Source of the DNA: Pristionchus mayeri
Lineage: Eukaryota; Nematoda; Chromadorea; Rhabditida; Neodiplogasteridae
DNA length: 64,000 nucleotides
Direction of reading: 5' to 3'
Assembly (NCBI GenBank): GCA_036245805.1
Contig: BTRK01000005.1
Span: 9,982,001 to 10,046,000, forward strand
Positions 24,646-35,812 of this stretch are shown in pieces; position 1 is the stretch's first letter; each line of letters opens with the position of its first letter. A model generated the notes under the pieces. The model was not told the DNA's origin. It saw nothing but the letters and a program-made list of their open reading frames with translations, and searched no databases. The position numbers were made by a program, and so were the translations under genes.

Positions 24646-26299
24646 GGGTGTCCCGTAAGTTCGTATATTTTTTCTTCGGAGGAACGTACAATCCGTAGTA
24701 CTGGTTGTACATCTCAAATTTCAACGCTATTGAATAGATCAACCATTACACATTTACTGAATCAATGGAATTTGCATGACCTGCTCTCCCGTGTTATTGT
24801 AGTGACCCAAAATCATGTTTTTGCCAAAATTATTTCCTTTATATACGGCCTCTTCTTTTCTTTAGCAATATAATATTTTAATTTCTTCACGGTTTAATTG
24901 TACACGCATAGCTTAAAGGAGGAGTAAATGCAAACTTGCGCCCGGTTGGAATATGTTTCACCTAGTTACGCACTCTCTTCAGGTCGCGTGCTATCTCGCC
25001 CCCTTCCCTGAGCTTTCCCTGATCTGGCTCCCAGTCAACTAGCTATAACTCTGTTCGGAATGGATATATCAATGTGAAAATTTCGGAGCTTCTTATCGTT
25101 GTGGAGCTCTTGGCCGTGTGTATGAAAGCTTCAAACATTTAATTTTGAGTTTACTCCTCCTTTAATATCCATAATAAATCGGCCTACTGCAATAATAAAA
25201 ATTGAAAAAAAATCACTGTTTATACTTTCCACTTTTTCGAAATTTTACTATTTATAATTGATATTCGACCTGTTTAATCTGTCAGAAATGTGCGAGAAAA
25301 GTCGCGTAAAAAGTTCGCGAACTTCTGAGGTGCGTAAAAACTGTTTATCTTTAAAATACCGAGCTTTATTTAGTTTTATTTTTATTTTATTTATCGTCCG
25401 CCACAAGGGCTCTTCACCAATTGCAGAGTGTTAGAGAATTTATAGAAAATATAGAAATGATATGGGCAGGGGAGAACGTTTTAATTAAACCACTTCGAAG
25501 AAAAGTTCACTAACTTTTCAACGAGCTCGATGAAAAAGGTCGTTGAAAATCAGCGAGAAAAGTCAGAGAAAGAGAGAACGCGCATTTCGGAGAGACTGAA
25601 AAGTAAGTGAACAATCACAGAAGTTCGCGAACTTTTTACGCGACTTTTCTCGCACATTTCTGACAGATTAAACGGGTCGAATATCAATTATAAATAGTAA
25701 AATTTCGAAAAAGTGGAAAGTATAAACAGTGATTTTTTTTCAATTTTTATTATTGCAGTAGGCCGATTTATTATGGATATTAAAGGAGGAGTAAACTCAA
25801 AATTAAATGTTTGAAGCTTTCATACACACGGCCAAGAGCTCCACAACGATAAGAAGCTCCGAAATTTTCACATTGATATATCCATTCCGAACAGAGTTAT
25901 AGCTAGTTGACTGGGAGCCAGATCAGGGAAAGCTCAGGGAAGGGGGCGAGATAGCACGCGACCTGAAGAGAGTGCGTAACTAGGTGAAACATATTCCAAC
26001 CGGGCGCAAGTTTGCATTTACTCCTCCTTTAAGCTATGCGTGTACAATTAAACCGTGAAGAAATTAAAATATTATATTGCTAAAGAAAAGAAGAGGCCGT
26101 ATATAAAGGAAATAATTTTGGCAAAAACATGATTTTGGGTCACTACAATAACACGGGAGAGCAGGTCATGCAAATTCCATTGATTCAGTAAATGTGTAAT
26201 GGTTGATCTATTCAATAGCGTTGAAATTTGAGATGTACAACCAGTACTACGGATTGTACGTTCCTCCGAAGAAAAAATATACGAACTTACGGGACACCC
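24646..26299. mobile_element. Tc/mariner-like foldback, 1,654 bp, at the exact centre of the palindrome
   Basis: Ends GGGTGTCCCGTAAGTTCGTA and complement are flanked by TA at 24644-24645 and 26300-26301. Inverted arms of about 680 bp surround the 290-bp spacer 25328-25617. No transposase is seen. It lies exactly between two outward-facing ends (CCCTGTGAG and CTCACAGGG) of the larger transposon, sharing their flanking TA dinucleotides. Confidence 0.85.
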
Positions 26300-26530
26300 T
26301 ACTCACAGGGAAATAAGTCTACGACTTTAAAAGTCTAATCTCGTTAGGCTTCGAAAGCCTAAATATTAGACTTTCGAAGTTATGATATTAGACTTTGATA
26401 GACTGATACATAGAATCGGAAGTCTAATTTTTGGGTTCTAGTCTGTGGGCGGAACATGCCCTGAATTTCATTTTTTTTGTTTTAACTGTGTTTTTTTATC
26501 GATTCACCGTGAACTATTCGTTGTTCGCAG

Positions 26531-29500
26531 ATGTTTGTTTGCCCTTTCACTCTGTGCAAAGCTCCAAGGTTACGGACGGAATCGGAACTGGAAGTCCATT
26601 TACGGTGAGTTCCCATGTGTATTCCCTTCGATTCATCTTCATCCCTCGATCGATTCCCTCGTTAACAGACTCTTCCATCGAAACATGGGTGGGGAGATCA
26701 CGTGTCGCCTACGTGATTTCGCTGAATGCTACTCTACGATTGCAACATGGAGACGACATATGAAATCTCAGCACGCAGGAAGGGAAACAAGTGAGCCAGA
26801 TACTATTCAAACAGCAATTTACACCGGGGGTGAAAATGGAATCAGCCTTCAAAAATAGTTGAGCTTCATACTTCTTCGTGGTCAAAACAGTCCTGAAAAT
26901 GAGATTGCAAACCAACTGCGCAAAAAAATGTTTTGCTTGATGAAAGATGCGAAATCTGTAGGACCGGTGCAGTCAAGTTCACCTCTCATCACTAATAACG
27001 ACGATGAAGACGTGGACATGGGAATGGAAGTAGAAGATGTATCAGGTTGTAACATAAGTTTTGTCGCGTCCAATCTCTTATGCATTTTAACCTCAGAAAT
27101 TCTTCGAATTAATTTAATCTCAATTTCGTTATTCATCATCAGTGAGGGCCTTCGTACTCTTTCTTACGCGCTTTACTTCAGTCCTGTCAAGGCAGTTGAG
27201 GAGGCACATTAGTCAGACAAAGTTGTACTGAGATAAGGATTAGAAATCATTTTCACGCATCAGCTCTTCTTGAAAAGGATAAATTATGCCGATTTTGTGT
27301 GATTTGTGTAAAGTACTACATATGTGCATGATTTTGAACCACTCACGGATAATGACAAACGAAAATCGTTCTAGAAATGTAGACGAGTTTGTATAATGTG
27401 GATGGTTGGTGACGGTCGCGAAAACTTTCGCAAGCCGAATTTTCATCTCAGTAGGTATCCAGATCCAAATAGTGGTGGAATATAGTTCACCCAAAGTGGT
27501 CAGTGTGCAGACAAAGTTTGGGGTAGATTGGGTTCTGTTGAGATAAGTGGCTCCATTCAGAACGATGGTATGTAAATTAAACTACTGAAATCGGCACTTT
27601 GTTCATATTCCTACATCGCACACATGTTCAATATCTGATTTGTTGTGTCCATCCGAACCATAAAACCTTCCCTTACTAGTATCTACTTGGGATAAGTTTG
27701 GAAATAAATAGCTTTTGAATGACAATCTTTAATTCGAAACACCTAAACTTGCAAATTTTGGTAAAATTGTGCGCGAATTGAATTAATAAAAATTCAAATT
27801 TCCCACAAGTGGAGTGTTCTTTCTCTCACTTGTTTAATGATAAATTATACCTCCATGAGTGGTAATTGAACGCACTTATGTTAGTCACTGTTGTTGCAAT
27901 TCTGGATTCAGAAGAGTTGGTCAAGTTGGCTACGAATCAGCGGCTAACCTTACACTCAGTGAAGTATATCTTTGGTTCCGCTCAACATAGCACCATATCT
28001 GGCGTATATTTTGAAAGAGCATTGACGGGGTATATCACCATGCTGTAGAAGTTTGGTTCATTATTCATCTCTGCGAACTAGCACCCGATCAAACGAATTA
28101 ATAAAATCTGCTCCAAATTTAAATCAGTTCATATTAATATTTTTCGCATAGCCAGCGTGCGCAGTTCAGCCCTACCCTATGGTTTGAATGTGCATGAACG
28201 CCCCAAACATATACTAGGAGGTCAGGCATTGATAATGTTTGAGAATTATCCTTCATGGAAATATTGTGAACCTCCGAAATGCGACAAAACTTATGTTACA
28301 ACCTAATACTAATAGACAACACGAGTGAAGAAGACCCTATCCCTTCCCTTCCTTCCGAGTCATCGAATGACTTCCCTTCCATGGTTCAGATGCTACTGGC
28401 AAATCTGAATGCGAAGTTGGATGGAGTGCCTGGTGTGAGCCATTCGGTGAAAGACGACGTGTTCTTCACTATCCACCGGGTACTCGATCTCTGCTGTGAG
28501 CACACCCCATCCCTCCACGACATCGATTCTCTCATGTCGTCCTTCATGACCAAGTATCTGAGACAGAAGCATTCTCTCTCGGAGGGACTCATCCTCCCCC
28601 AACCCTTCCAACTAGGAGTCGAACAATCTCAACGAAGAGATAAGAATGGGCGAGTGGAGACAGTGAATACCCCCCGTGTGTGCCTACGTTGTCCCCGTAG
28701 AGCAATCAATACGTCAGCTCATGAGTGATGATTCTGTAGCTAATGCACTCATATCCCACCCTCCCTTCAATCGAGAATCCATCGAGGGATTCCTGGATGG
28801 GTCGATTGGAGCAGCCCTGTCTGAGAATGCGCGTAGTCTGGGATGCATTCCCCTCCCTCTGACTATGTTCGAGGATGATGCTGCAGCAGGGAATCGGAAC
28901 GGGGGAGTCTCTCTCCGATACATGTTCTACACTATCGCACTGTGTGGTTTCCGCCAGTGCTTCTCAAGTGGGAGATTCTGTAGGTAATCACACACAATCG
29001 GAAGTGAAGGAGAGGGGAGGAGAGAGTAAGAAGTGCTTACAGGGATTGCGAGATAGACTACTCTGAACTGGAGACTACTCTTCAATTGGAGAAACTAGAT
29101 TTACGGACAGAAGAATCTTACGAGGCAGCTATTGGACAACTGGCAACACGGAAAGAATGGAAGGGCATCAGGTACACAATTGCAATCGCATAGAAAGAGA
29201 AGGACTAGTGGGTTGAAGATCACCGTGTGTTCTCAATCTCCTGCCTAGCTTCCATGTATTGAAGAGTGTTCCACATGATCTAATGCACGATGGAATGGAG
29301 GGTGAGATGAAAGAACAACCGGAATTACCCTCCCTATCCCTCTTTCTTCATTCAGGGATTGCGAGGATAGAGATCAAGAGGGCAGTGACCTCTCTCTCTG
29401 AGAAGGGTGTCTCTCTCTCGCAGATCAATGAGAGAATCTTGCTATTCGCTTACGGGCCAAATGATAAAACCAACAAGCCCGACCCGATTGCGCTCACAAG

Positions 29501-30463
29501 GTAAGGAATGAATCTCGAAAGAAAGTTACCCATATCTATCTCAGGTTCACTCGGACAGAGAGCCTATCAATCTCTCACCCTCCTCCGTCTCCTTCCATGG
29601 ATTCTACGAGGAATGGATGATCTCCCTCCTTCCTTCCTTGCTGCTTCTCGATTGATCTCCCTCCTTCTCTCTCCTCGGTTCTCGAGAGATCGAGATCTGG
29701 CACTAGTCACTTCCCTAGCAGAAGAGTATCTCCAGGTCAGACTATAAACATAGTTGAACACGCGAAACGATAACAAACACATGATTCAGTGCTCGCTACT
29801 AAACACTGCCCCTGAATCGGAGGAGGAAGAGAGTGAAGAGTCTCACCCCCGTCGCGCCAGTCACATAAAACCGAAACAACACTTCTTCCTCCACTACAGT
29901 TCATCCATCTTAAAGAGTGGCCCACCAAGACTCAATTGGTCCATGACCTACGAGTCTCTCCTTGCCTTCGCTAAGCGAGTCTCTGACTCAAGTTGCAACT
30001 ACTACAATCTCCCTCTCACCATCGCCAATGCCTATCAGAGGCATCTCCACTACTTGAGAAGCATAAACTACACGGAGTTGACCCCAATCGGAGCCCTATC
30101 GAGGGATGACTACAACGGAATCAACTACAGGAGATTCGAAATACGAAGGAATGACTTCGTCGTCATGAGTTTCGATCAGCAACCCTCTTTCGGAAGAGTG
30201 ATAAGATTCAGTCGAGGGAACACGGGATGGAAAGTAGTTGTCCGCAACTTTGTGACAGAAGAATTCAATGACAAGTACAACGGATATCGATTGGTCCAGA
30301 CAACGGGTACTAAAAAAAGCGCATTGATCGATTGATGGATGAAAACATTCCAGGTGAATCACCTATCCCCCTTCTCCAGATCTATTCCCTGCAGCCCCTA
30401 GATGGATACGAAACAGAGGAAAGCGACGTTTTCGCGGTCTTCCCCACTCACAGCATGAGGTAA
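26531..30463 (+). pseudogene. Transposon protein 1: double C2H2 finger, putative transposase-like core (disrupted)
   Basis: Exon 26531-26604 begins MFVCPFTLCKAPRLRTESEL. After a short intron the next exon (26669) continues with the second finger CRLRDFAECYSTIATWRRHM.KSQH. From about 26859 the frame reads LSFILLRGQNSPENEIANQL up to MEVEDV, where a mariner copy interrupts it (27042-28306). It resumes at 28307 with LIDNTSEEDP. Later frames contain VPVEQSIRQLM, IEGFLDGSIGAALSENARSL and LPLTMFEDDAAAGN (28676-28970), then LPSLSLFLHSGIARIEIKRA (29300-29500), SGSLGQRAYQSLTLLRLLPW (29545), IKPKQHFFLHYSSSILKSGP (29864), FVTEEFNDKYNGYRLVQTTG (about 30250) and a last exon ending PLDGYE...FPTHSMR (stop 30463). 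These blocks, in this order, match a widespread family of large zinc-finger proteins encoded by metazoan mobile elements. The catalytic residues are not established. Confidence 0.72.
27042..28306. mobile_element. Mariner-type element copy 1, 1,265 bp, inserted in the coding sequence of transposon protein 1
   Basis: Ends TCAGGTTGTAACATAAGTTT and complement (...AACCTAA) with TA on both sides. The uninterrupted palindrome arm shows the original GATG-TA-CTAATAG, proving a TA target duplication. A second copy of identical length lies inverted at 31836-33100. Internal frames are at most about 84 codons, with no DDD/DDE transposase blocks, so it is non-autonomous. Confidence 0.95.
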
Positions 30464-30714
30464 AAACTGTCAAGGGGTGGGCATTGAGTGAACAAAAACG
30501 GTAAAAAATGAGTTTTCAGAAAATGGGCACATCACGACAAAATAATGTGTTCCGAAATATACATGGACTACTCAAGTATAAATAGGAAAGAGTCATATTG
30601 GATCACAAACTAGCTTTTGCCCAGCATACTTTCGAACATTGATTTCTCGCGGATTCACATTCGAAGCATAACTATCGCATAACCACTCGTATCCTGATCA
30701 ATCCGTGACTTTCG

Positions 30715-33700
30715 ATGCTAGCCCTGCGAAGAGTAATCAATGGAGAGCCTATCAATTTGAGCTCAATCCCCCTTCCAATTATCAGTGGAACAATACTTGA
30801 TCTAAGAGAGTATGTAGCCGTTCGACAAAGAGTAGCCCCCGAAGAAGTGAAGATTATCGATCCCTACACGAGCATCGAATTACCCCCAATGCTTGGTATC
30901 GATTCGGTCGGATTCTACACGTGCGTGATAGAAGAGGTCAGTCATGTTCTCCTCTGCCTTATATCGTCGAAACCTTTTAGAATTCCCGATTCGAACAATG
31001 CACGGAAAGAAGCGTGAAACAGGAAGCAAGCTATACACAGGTTGGATTGGAGAATTAGCACCTAGATTGTTATCGCAATTAGCCTTTGTCAGTTGTCATC
31101 AGTATTCGCCCATCCGATCGAACAGCCCGGAACAAGCACAGGTGGTAGCTCAAGTTTCGATCAAGGATACGAAGCAGTGGATGGGAATCCGAATTCTAGT
31201 GAGGTATCGAGTAGCGGCTTCATTCACTATATTTCAAACTGAAGATGATTGCTCACTTAAAGGGATCGAGATTCGAAGAGGGATTCGCCATTGAGAATGA
31301 GGAAGGAAATCAACCAATGTCAAACCATTCGAAACAAGCAGAACTGAGCGAAATGCGAGAGTCAGTAGGCACAGTCCAGGTTTGGATGTGCAACAAACTT
31401 AGAGAAATGTGTATCGCAGAGACAGCTACCGGCGTCAAAATCAATGCTTCTCTCCGGATATTCGCTAAACGTTAGTTGAATAGCATTTCTAGTGAACATT
31501 CACGATGGCTCTACGTTCACAGGAACAACTGTCTAGCGTCACTCTAGAGTCGATTATGAAAGAAGAGAAAGGAGGAGAGTCCATTCTACGAGAAATAGCT
31601 AACGGATCTGATCTCGTGGAAAATCCGAATAGAAGGGCCAAGTTAGTGCGTGCCATCGGATCCTATCTCATGAGACATTGTCGAATGTGAGTATTTCTCG
31701 TTCCTATTACTATTGCTAAAAATCCTTCAGAACGTACTCTCCCAGTTTCATAGAAAAAATCGCGTTCGTTAGCAAGCTGTTCGAGAGATACACCCAATTC
31801 GATGCGGTTGGTCCAATTCAAAATGAGTACAACTATTAGGTTGTAACATAAGTTTTGTCGCATTTCGGAGGTTCACAATATTTCCATGAAGGATACTTCT
31901 CAAACATTATCAATGCCTGACCTCCTAGTATATGTTTGGGGTGTTCATGCACATTCAAACCATAGGGTAGAGCTGAACTGCGCACGCTGGCTATGCGAAA
32001 AATATTAATATGAACTGATTTAAATTTGGTGCAGATTTTATTAATTCCTTTGATCGGGTGCTAGTTCGCAGAGATGAATAATGAACCAAACTTCTACAGC
32101 ATGGTGATATACCCCGTCAATGCTCTTTCAAAATATACGCCAGATATGGTGCTATGTTGAGCGGAACCAAAGATATACTTCACTGAGTGTAAGGTTAGCC
32201 GCTGATTCGTAGCCAACTTGACCAACTCTTCTGAATCCAGAATTGCAACAACAGTGACTAACATAAGTGCGTTCAATTACCACTCATGGAGGTATAATTT
32301 ATCATTAAACAAGTGAGAGAAAGAACACTCCACTTGTGGGAAATTTGAATTTTTATTAATTCAATTCGCGCACAATTTTACCAAAATTTGCAAGTTTAGG
32401 TGTTTCGAATTAAAGATTGTCATTCAAAAGCTATTTATTTCCAAACTTATCCCAAGTAGATACTAGTAAGGGAAGGGTTTTTGGTTCGGATTGACACAAC
32501 AAATCAGATATTGAACATGTGTGCGAGGTAGGAATATGAACAAAGTGCCGATTTCAGTAGTTTAATTTACATACCATCGTTCTGAATGGAGCCACTTATC
32601 TCAACAGAACCCAATCTACCCCAAACTTTGTCTGCACACTGACCACTTTGGGTGAACTATATTCCACCACTATTTGGATCTGGATATCTACTGAGAAGAA
32701 AATTCGGCTTGCGAAAGTTTTCGCGACCGTCACCAACCATCCACATTATACAAACTCGTCTACATTTCTAGAACGATTTTCGTTTGTCATTATCCGTGAG
32801 TGGTTCAAAATTATGCACATATGTAGTACTTTACGCAAATCACACAAAATCGGCATAATTTATCCTTTTCAAGAAGAGCTGATGCGTGAAAATGATTTCT
32901 AATCCTTATCTCAGTACAACTTTGTCTGACTAGTGTGCCTCCTCAACTGCCTTGACAGGACTGAAGTAAAGCGCGTAAGAAAGAGTACGAAGGCCCTCAC
33001 TGATGATGAATAACGAAATTGAGATTAAATTAATTCGAAGAATTTCTGAGGTTAAAATGCATAAGAGATTGGACGCGACAAAACTTATGTTACAACCTGA
33101 TACTAGCGAAAGATCCTACAGGTCACAATGTGCCAGTCCGGAGGATCTATAAGCAAGACTATTTCATATTCAAGGAGAGTTCTAGCCATGAATCATCTGA
33201 TCAAACCACGGAGCTATCGGAAGAACGAGGTAACTGCTTATGAATCCACTCAACAGAAAATAGAGAGACAACAAGATGAACTCGCGACTGAACACTACCG
33301 AATAGTAACGAAGGATAGAAAACAAAGGGAGAGAGCCGATTGACTGGGGAGGTGTGGATTGATTGAGATTGAAGAGTGGAGGGAGGAGGGAGGGAGACTA
33401 AGTGACCTGATCTACTGTCTAGAGATGATGTCACTCCGAAGGAGATGGGATAGGGTGGGGGACGGGAAGGGAAGAGGAGGGAAGTGGTTCGAGAGATACA
33501 CCAATTCGCTGCGGTGGGTCCAAGGGAAGGGAAGGGGGCAGAGATAGGGAGATGAGAGAGTGAGACACCTTCACTGAAGAAAGGGAATATCAAGAACGCA
33601 CAAGATGATTCCGTCTATGATTCTTCTGAATATTGGATTCCTTCAAAATGACTGTGATTAGTATACAACATATGGTCTGAATGTATTAATCTATGTTGCA

Positions 33701-34789
33701 GTCTGGTATGAGTGATTCGATTGAGAGACAACGCGAGCGACTTTCTGATCTCCCAAGAACTCCTATCGGTTCACAAGGCTACACTACGATTGTGGAAGAG
33801 ACTCGGTAAGCCATGTGCAAATAGGTTCTTCTTATTCAATGGTTCGCAGAACATTTCGAATTTTCCTCTTCAAATCATCGGCTCTCAATGATCTCCTCAA
33901 CGCATATTCCTCTCTTTTTATCGATCCAAGCATCGTCGGTTATCTAATTCAATGAATAATTAAGACAAATGAATTTAGATCCTGAAAGATCTTTCGTCTG
34001 TCGATGGAAGATTCTCGGAGGAAGAGTTTGTCAACAGATGGAATGAACTTATTCTCCCATCTGCACTGCATCTGGGAGAGAAAGATGAATCGATTGATAC
34101 GAGTGCTCTCAGGATCAACTGTGGAGGTTATATATTTGTCTTTCCTTATCACCCATCCATTGATTAAGTGAATATCAAATTGCGGGATTACAGGTCTAGA
34201 AGGAATGACTGCATGCGTGATTCTTCTGGAATTCGTTAACCGCACCATCTCAGGGAAGAACTTCAAAGGAAAAGTGCATCAACTATTCAATCAGTTTCCC
34301 GTGAGTTCATGCTTGATTATTTTGCAATGTTTGATAAGACTATCACATGTTAGCAACGTGAAAATCTGGTCAGCCTTCATTGGAGTGTATTCTGGTAGGC
34401 TAGACATAAGAAGATAGTGTATGAAATGAAGAGATCGAGAGCACATCTCATCTCGGATACTCGTATTACTTCTTTCTTTAAGGGGAAGTCACTCAATCCG
34501 AAGCTGTGGAGCGTCTTCGCTCATCGAAAGTTCCCTTTCCTTCGATCTTCAGAATTGGTAACCAGACCACTTTGTTGATCTACCTAGGAGATGTCTGCAT
34601 CCCAATCGCATCATTATCTGTCCCCACTGCACTCACTTATATCGTAGGCATCGTCTCCCTAACTGAACATCCCTTCCCTCGACCATTGTCCAGATTCTAT
34701 AACTTTGTAAAGTTCCTCATGAAACTGAAAGGGTCGAAATTGCATGATTCTCTGTATAATCTCCACTGTTCCATTTCATCTTCCTGTTA
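30715..34789 (+). pseudogene. Transposon protein 2 (partner gene), disrupted by mariner copy 2
   Basis: Exons include 30715-30936 (MLALRRVINGEPINLSSIPL...IIDPYTSIELPPMLG); 31505-31688 (MALRSQEQLSSVTLESIMKE...LVRAIGSYLMRHCRM); a mariner insertion at 31836-33100; then KDPTGHNVPVRRIYKQDYFI (about 33115), RQRERLSDLPRTPIGSQGYT (about 33735), FLFKSSALNDLLNAYSSLFI (about 33865), GLEGMTACVILLEFVNRTIS (about 34195) and a final exon with PFPSIFRIGNQTTLLIYLGD...VKFLMKLKG to a stop at 34789. The N-terminal R..LVR.I..L block and the C-terminal hydrophobic block resemble the second protein found beside protein 1-like genes in other animals. Exon joins around the insertion are uncertain. Confidence 0.6.
31836..33100. 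mobile_element. Mariner-type element copy 2, 1,265 bp, inverted relative to copy 1
   Basis: Ends TTAGGTTGTAACATAAGTTT and complement, flanked by TA at 31834-31835 and 33101-33102. It is nearly identical to the reverse complement of 27042-28306, same length to the base, with scattered substitutions. It splits transposon protein 2. Confidence 0.95.
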
Positions 34790-35812
34790 GAAGTACAAAT
34801 GATACGTTAGAAAGCTCTTTTATAAACCGTGTACTGAATCATTCTTGTCATAGTATTGTTTGTTGCCTGTTACTCCAATCATAGCAAAATGTGAAGTTCT
34901 ATTATGCTCATATCAATTGTGTTTAACATCAATTATGTGTCATAATTCTGCAAAATAAACACCTGTGAGTCTCTCTATACCTCGCACAGTATATACTGTA
35001 TAGCATTGAAATGGGAAGAAATAAGCAAAACATCTGCTCCATCATGCGCTCTGTTTGAATTAGTTACTGTAGCTTTCCCAGGTTACTCTGTGAAGACTTC
35101 AAAGTCTAATTATTATACTTTGAAATCAGTGAATTAGACTTTGAATATGAACTCACACCAGAGGAGTTGTAAAGTCTACACATAAGTCTAATATCGTAGA
35201 CTTATTTCCCTGTGAGTAATAGAACAGGTCCGTCGGTAGTGTGTTACCCACGATTGTAAGTTTAATGCCACTCCACCATTTCGACAGTTCAATTATGCGT
35301 TTGGCAATTTTCATGGAAACCCTTTTTGCTTTGTTTTAGCGCATGTCCCAGACAGCAATGTACAAGCAAATTAAATCATTGGACAATACCATTGCTACTT
35401 TACATTGCCTCTTTGCTACTTAATTTCTGTCCTAGAGCAGCTAGGAGGCGACATATACTTTTGAAGTGATGGGACAACAAATCGTCCACAATTTTTTTTG
35501 AGTGGTGATGCTATCCAAAATCATAGCTGAAGCAAGCGGCCAACTTTCAGGCGCTATTGAATTTATTATTTGTTCCGAATTATCACTGTTTTTAAGGAAT
35601 TCATGAAAGATAAATTTATTGAGTTATTCCGAAAAGTTGAATTCAATGTTGATGTTTTAGAATGTCTTTCGAAATCGATCGTCATCTCGCAATATTTTGC
35701 TTTCCTCTCTTATTCCCTTCAGTCTCCTTATCAGTTCTTCTCACTCGACCGATCGTTTCTTCTCTTTCCTCTCCTCTCCCTATTTTCTTTCCCTCACTCT
35801 TCCTCACTTGCA
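34790..35812. other. Right end of the two-gene transposon and intergenic spacer
   Basis: 35090-35216 is the right terminal and subterminal region of the transposon (TTAGACTTT-type repeats). 35223-35300 is the second copy of the repeat at 18541-18620. The rest, up to the start of gene C at 35813, is AT-rich; a T/C-rich tract (CTTTCCTCTCC) directly precedes the gene C start codon. Confidence 0.6.

Larger units (their letters stand above)
23561..28651. repeat. Large palindrome: two inverted copies of the 5' part of a DNA transposon
   Basis: Left arm 23561-25327 and right arm 25618-28651 are inverted and nearly identical, apart from a 1,265-bp mariner-type insertion (27042-28306) in the right arm only. 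The spacer is 290 bp. The left copy stops abruptly at 23561 against foldback 2. The match at the far ends is GCCCATTCTTATCTC / GAGATAAGAATGGGC. Coding frames of the transposon N-terminus are readable in both arms (minus strand left, plus strand right). Confidence 0.95.
26302..35216 (+). mobile_element. Two-gene DNA transposon, 8.9 kb, CACTA-like ends, carrying two mariner-type insertions
   Basis: The terminal repeat CTCACAGGGAAATAAGTCTA at 26302 is repeated inverted at the far end (ending CTTATTTCCCTGTGAG at 35216), with TA on both outsides. Many copies of AAAGTCTAA/TTAGACTTT lie in the terminal 100-130 bp at each end, a subterminal-repeat layout like that of CACTA/EnSpm elements. Inside are two plus-strand genes (about 26531-30463 and 30715-34789) similar to a pair of uncharacterised proteins I recognise from invertebrate and fish transposon-like loci. 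Without the two 1,265-bp insertions the element would be about 6.4 kb. Superfamily assignment is tentative: the ends look CACTA-like, but the TA flanks are unusual for that group. Confidence 0.72.

Noticed and set aside
24182..26858. 110- to 158-codon frames around the zinc-finger exons, such as the one starting MGGTCPEFHFFCFNC
   Set aside because: These read through the intron in a frame that loses the first C2H2 finger. The spliced frame MFVCPFTLCK...ELEVHLR joined to the second finger fits the family better.
28386..28611. Minus-strand frames of about 70 codons opposite transposon protein 1
   Set aside because: Antisense shadows of the coding strand; the same shadows occur in the other palindrome arm.
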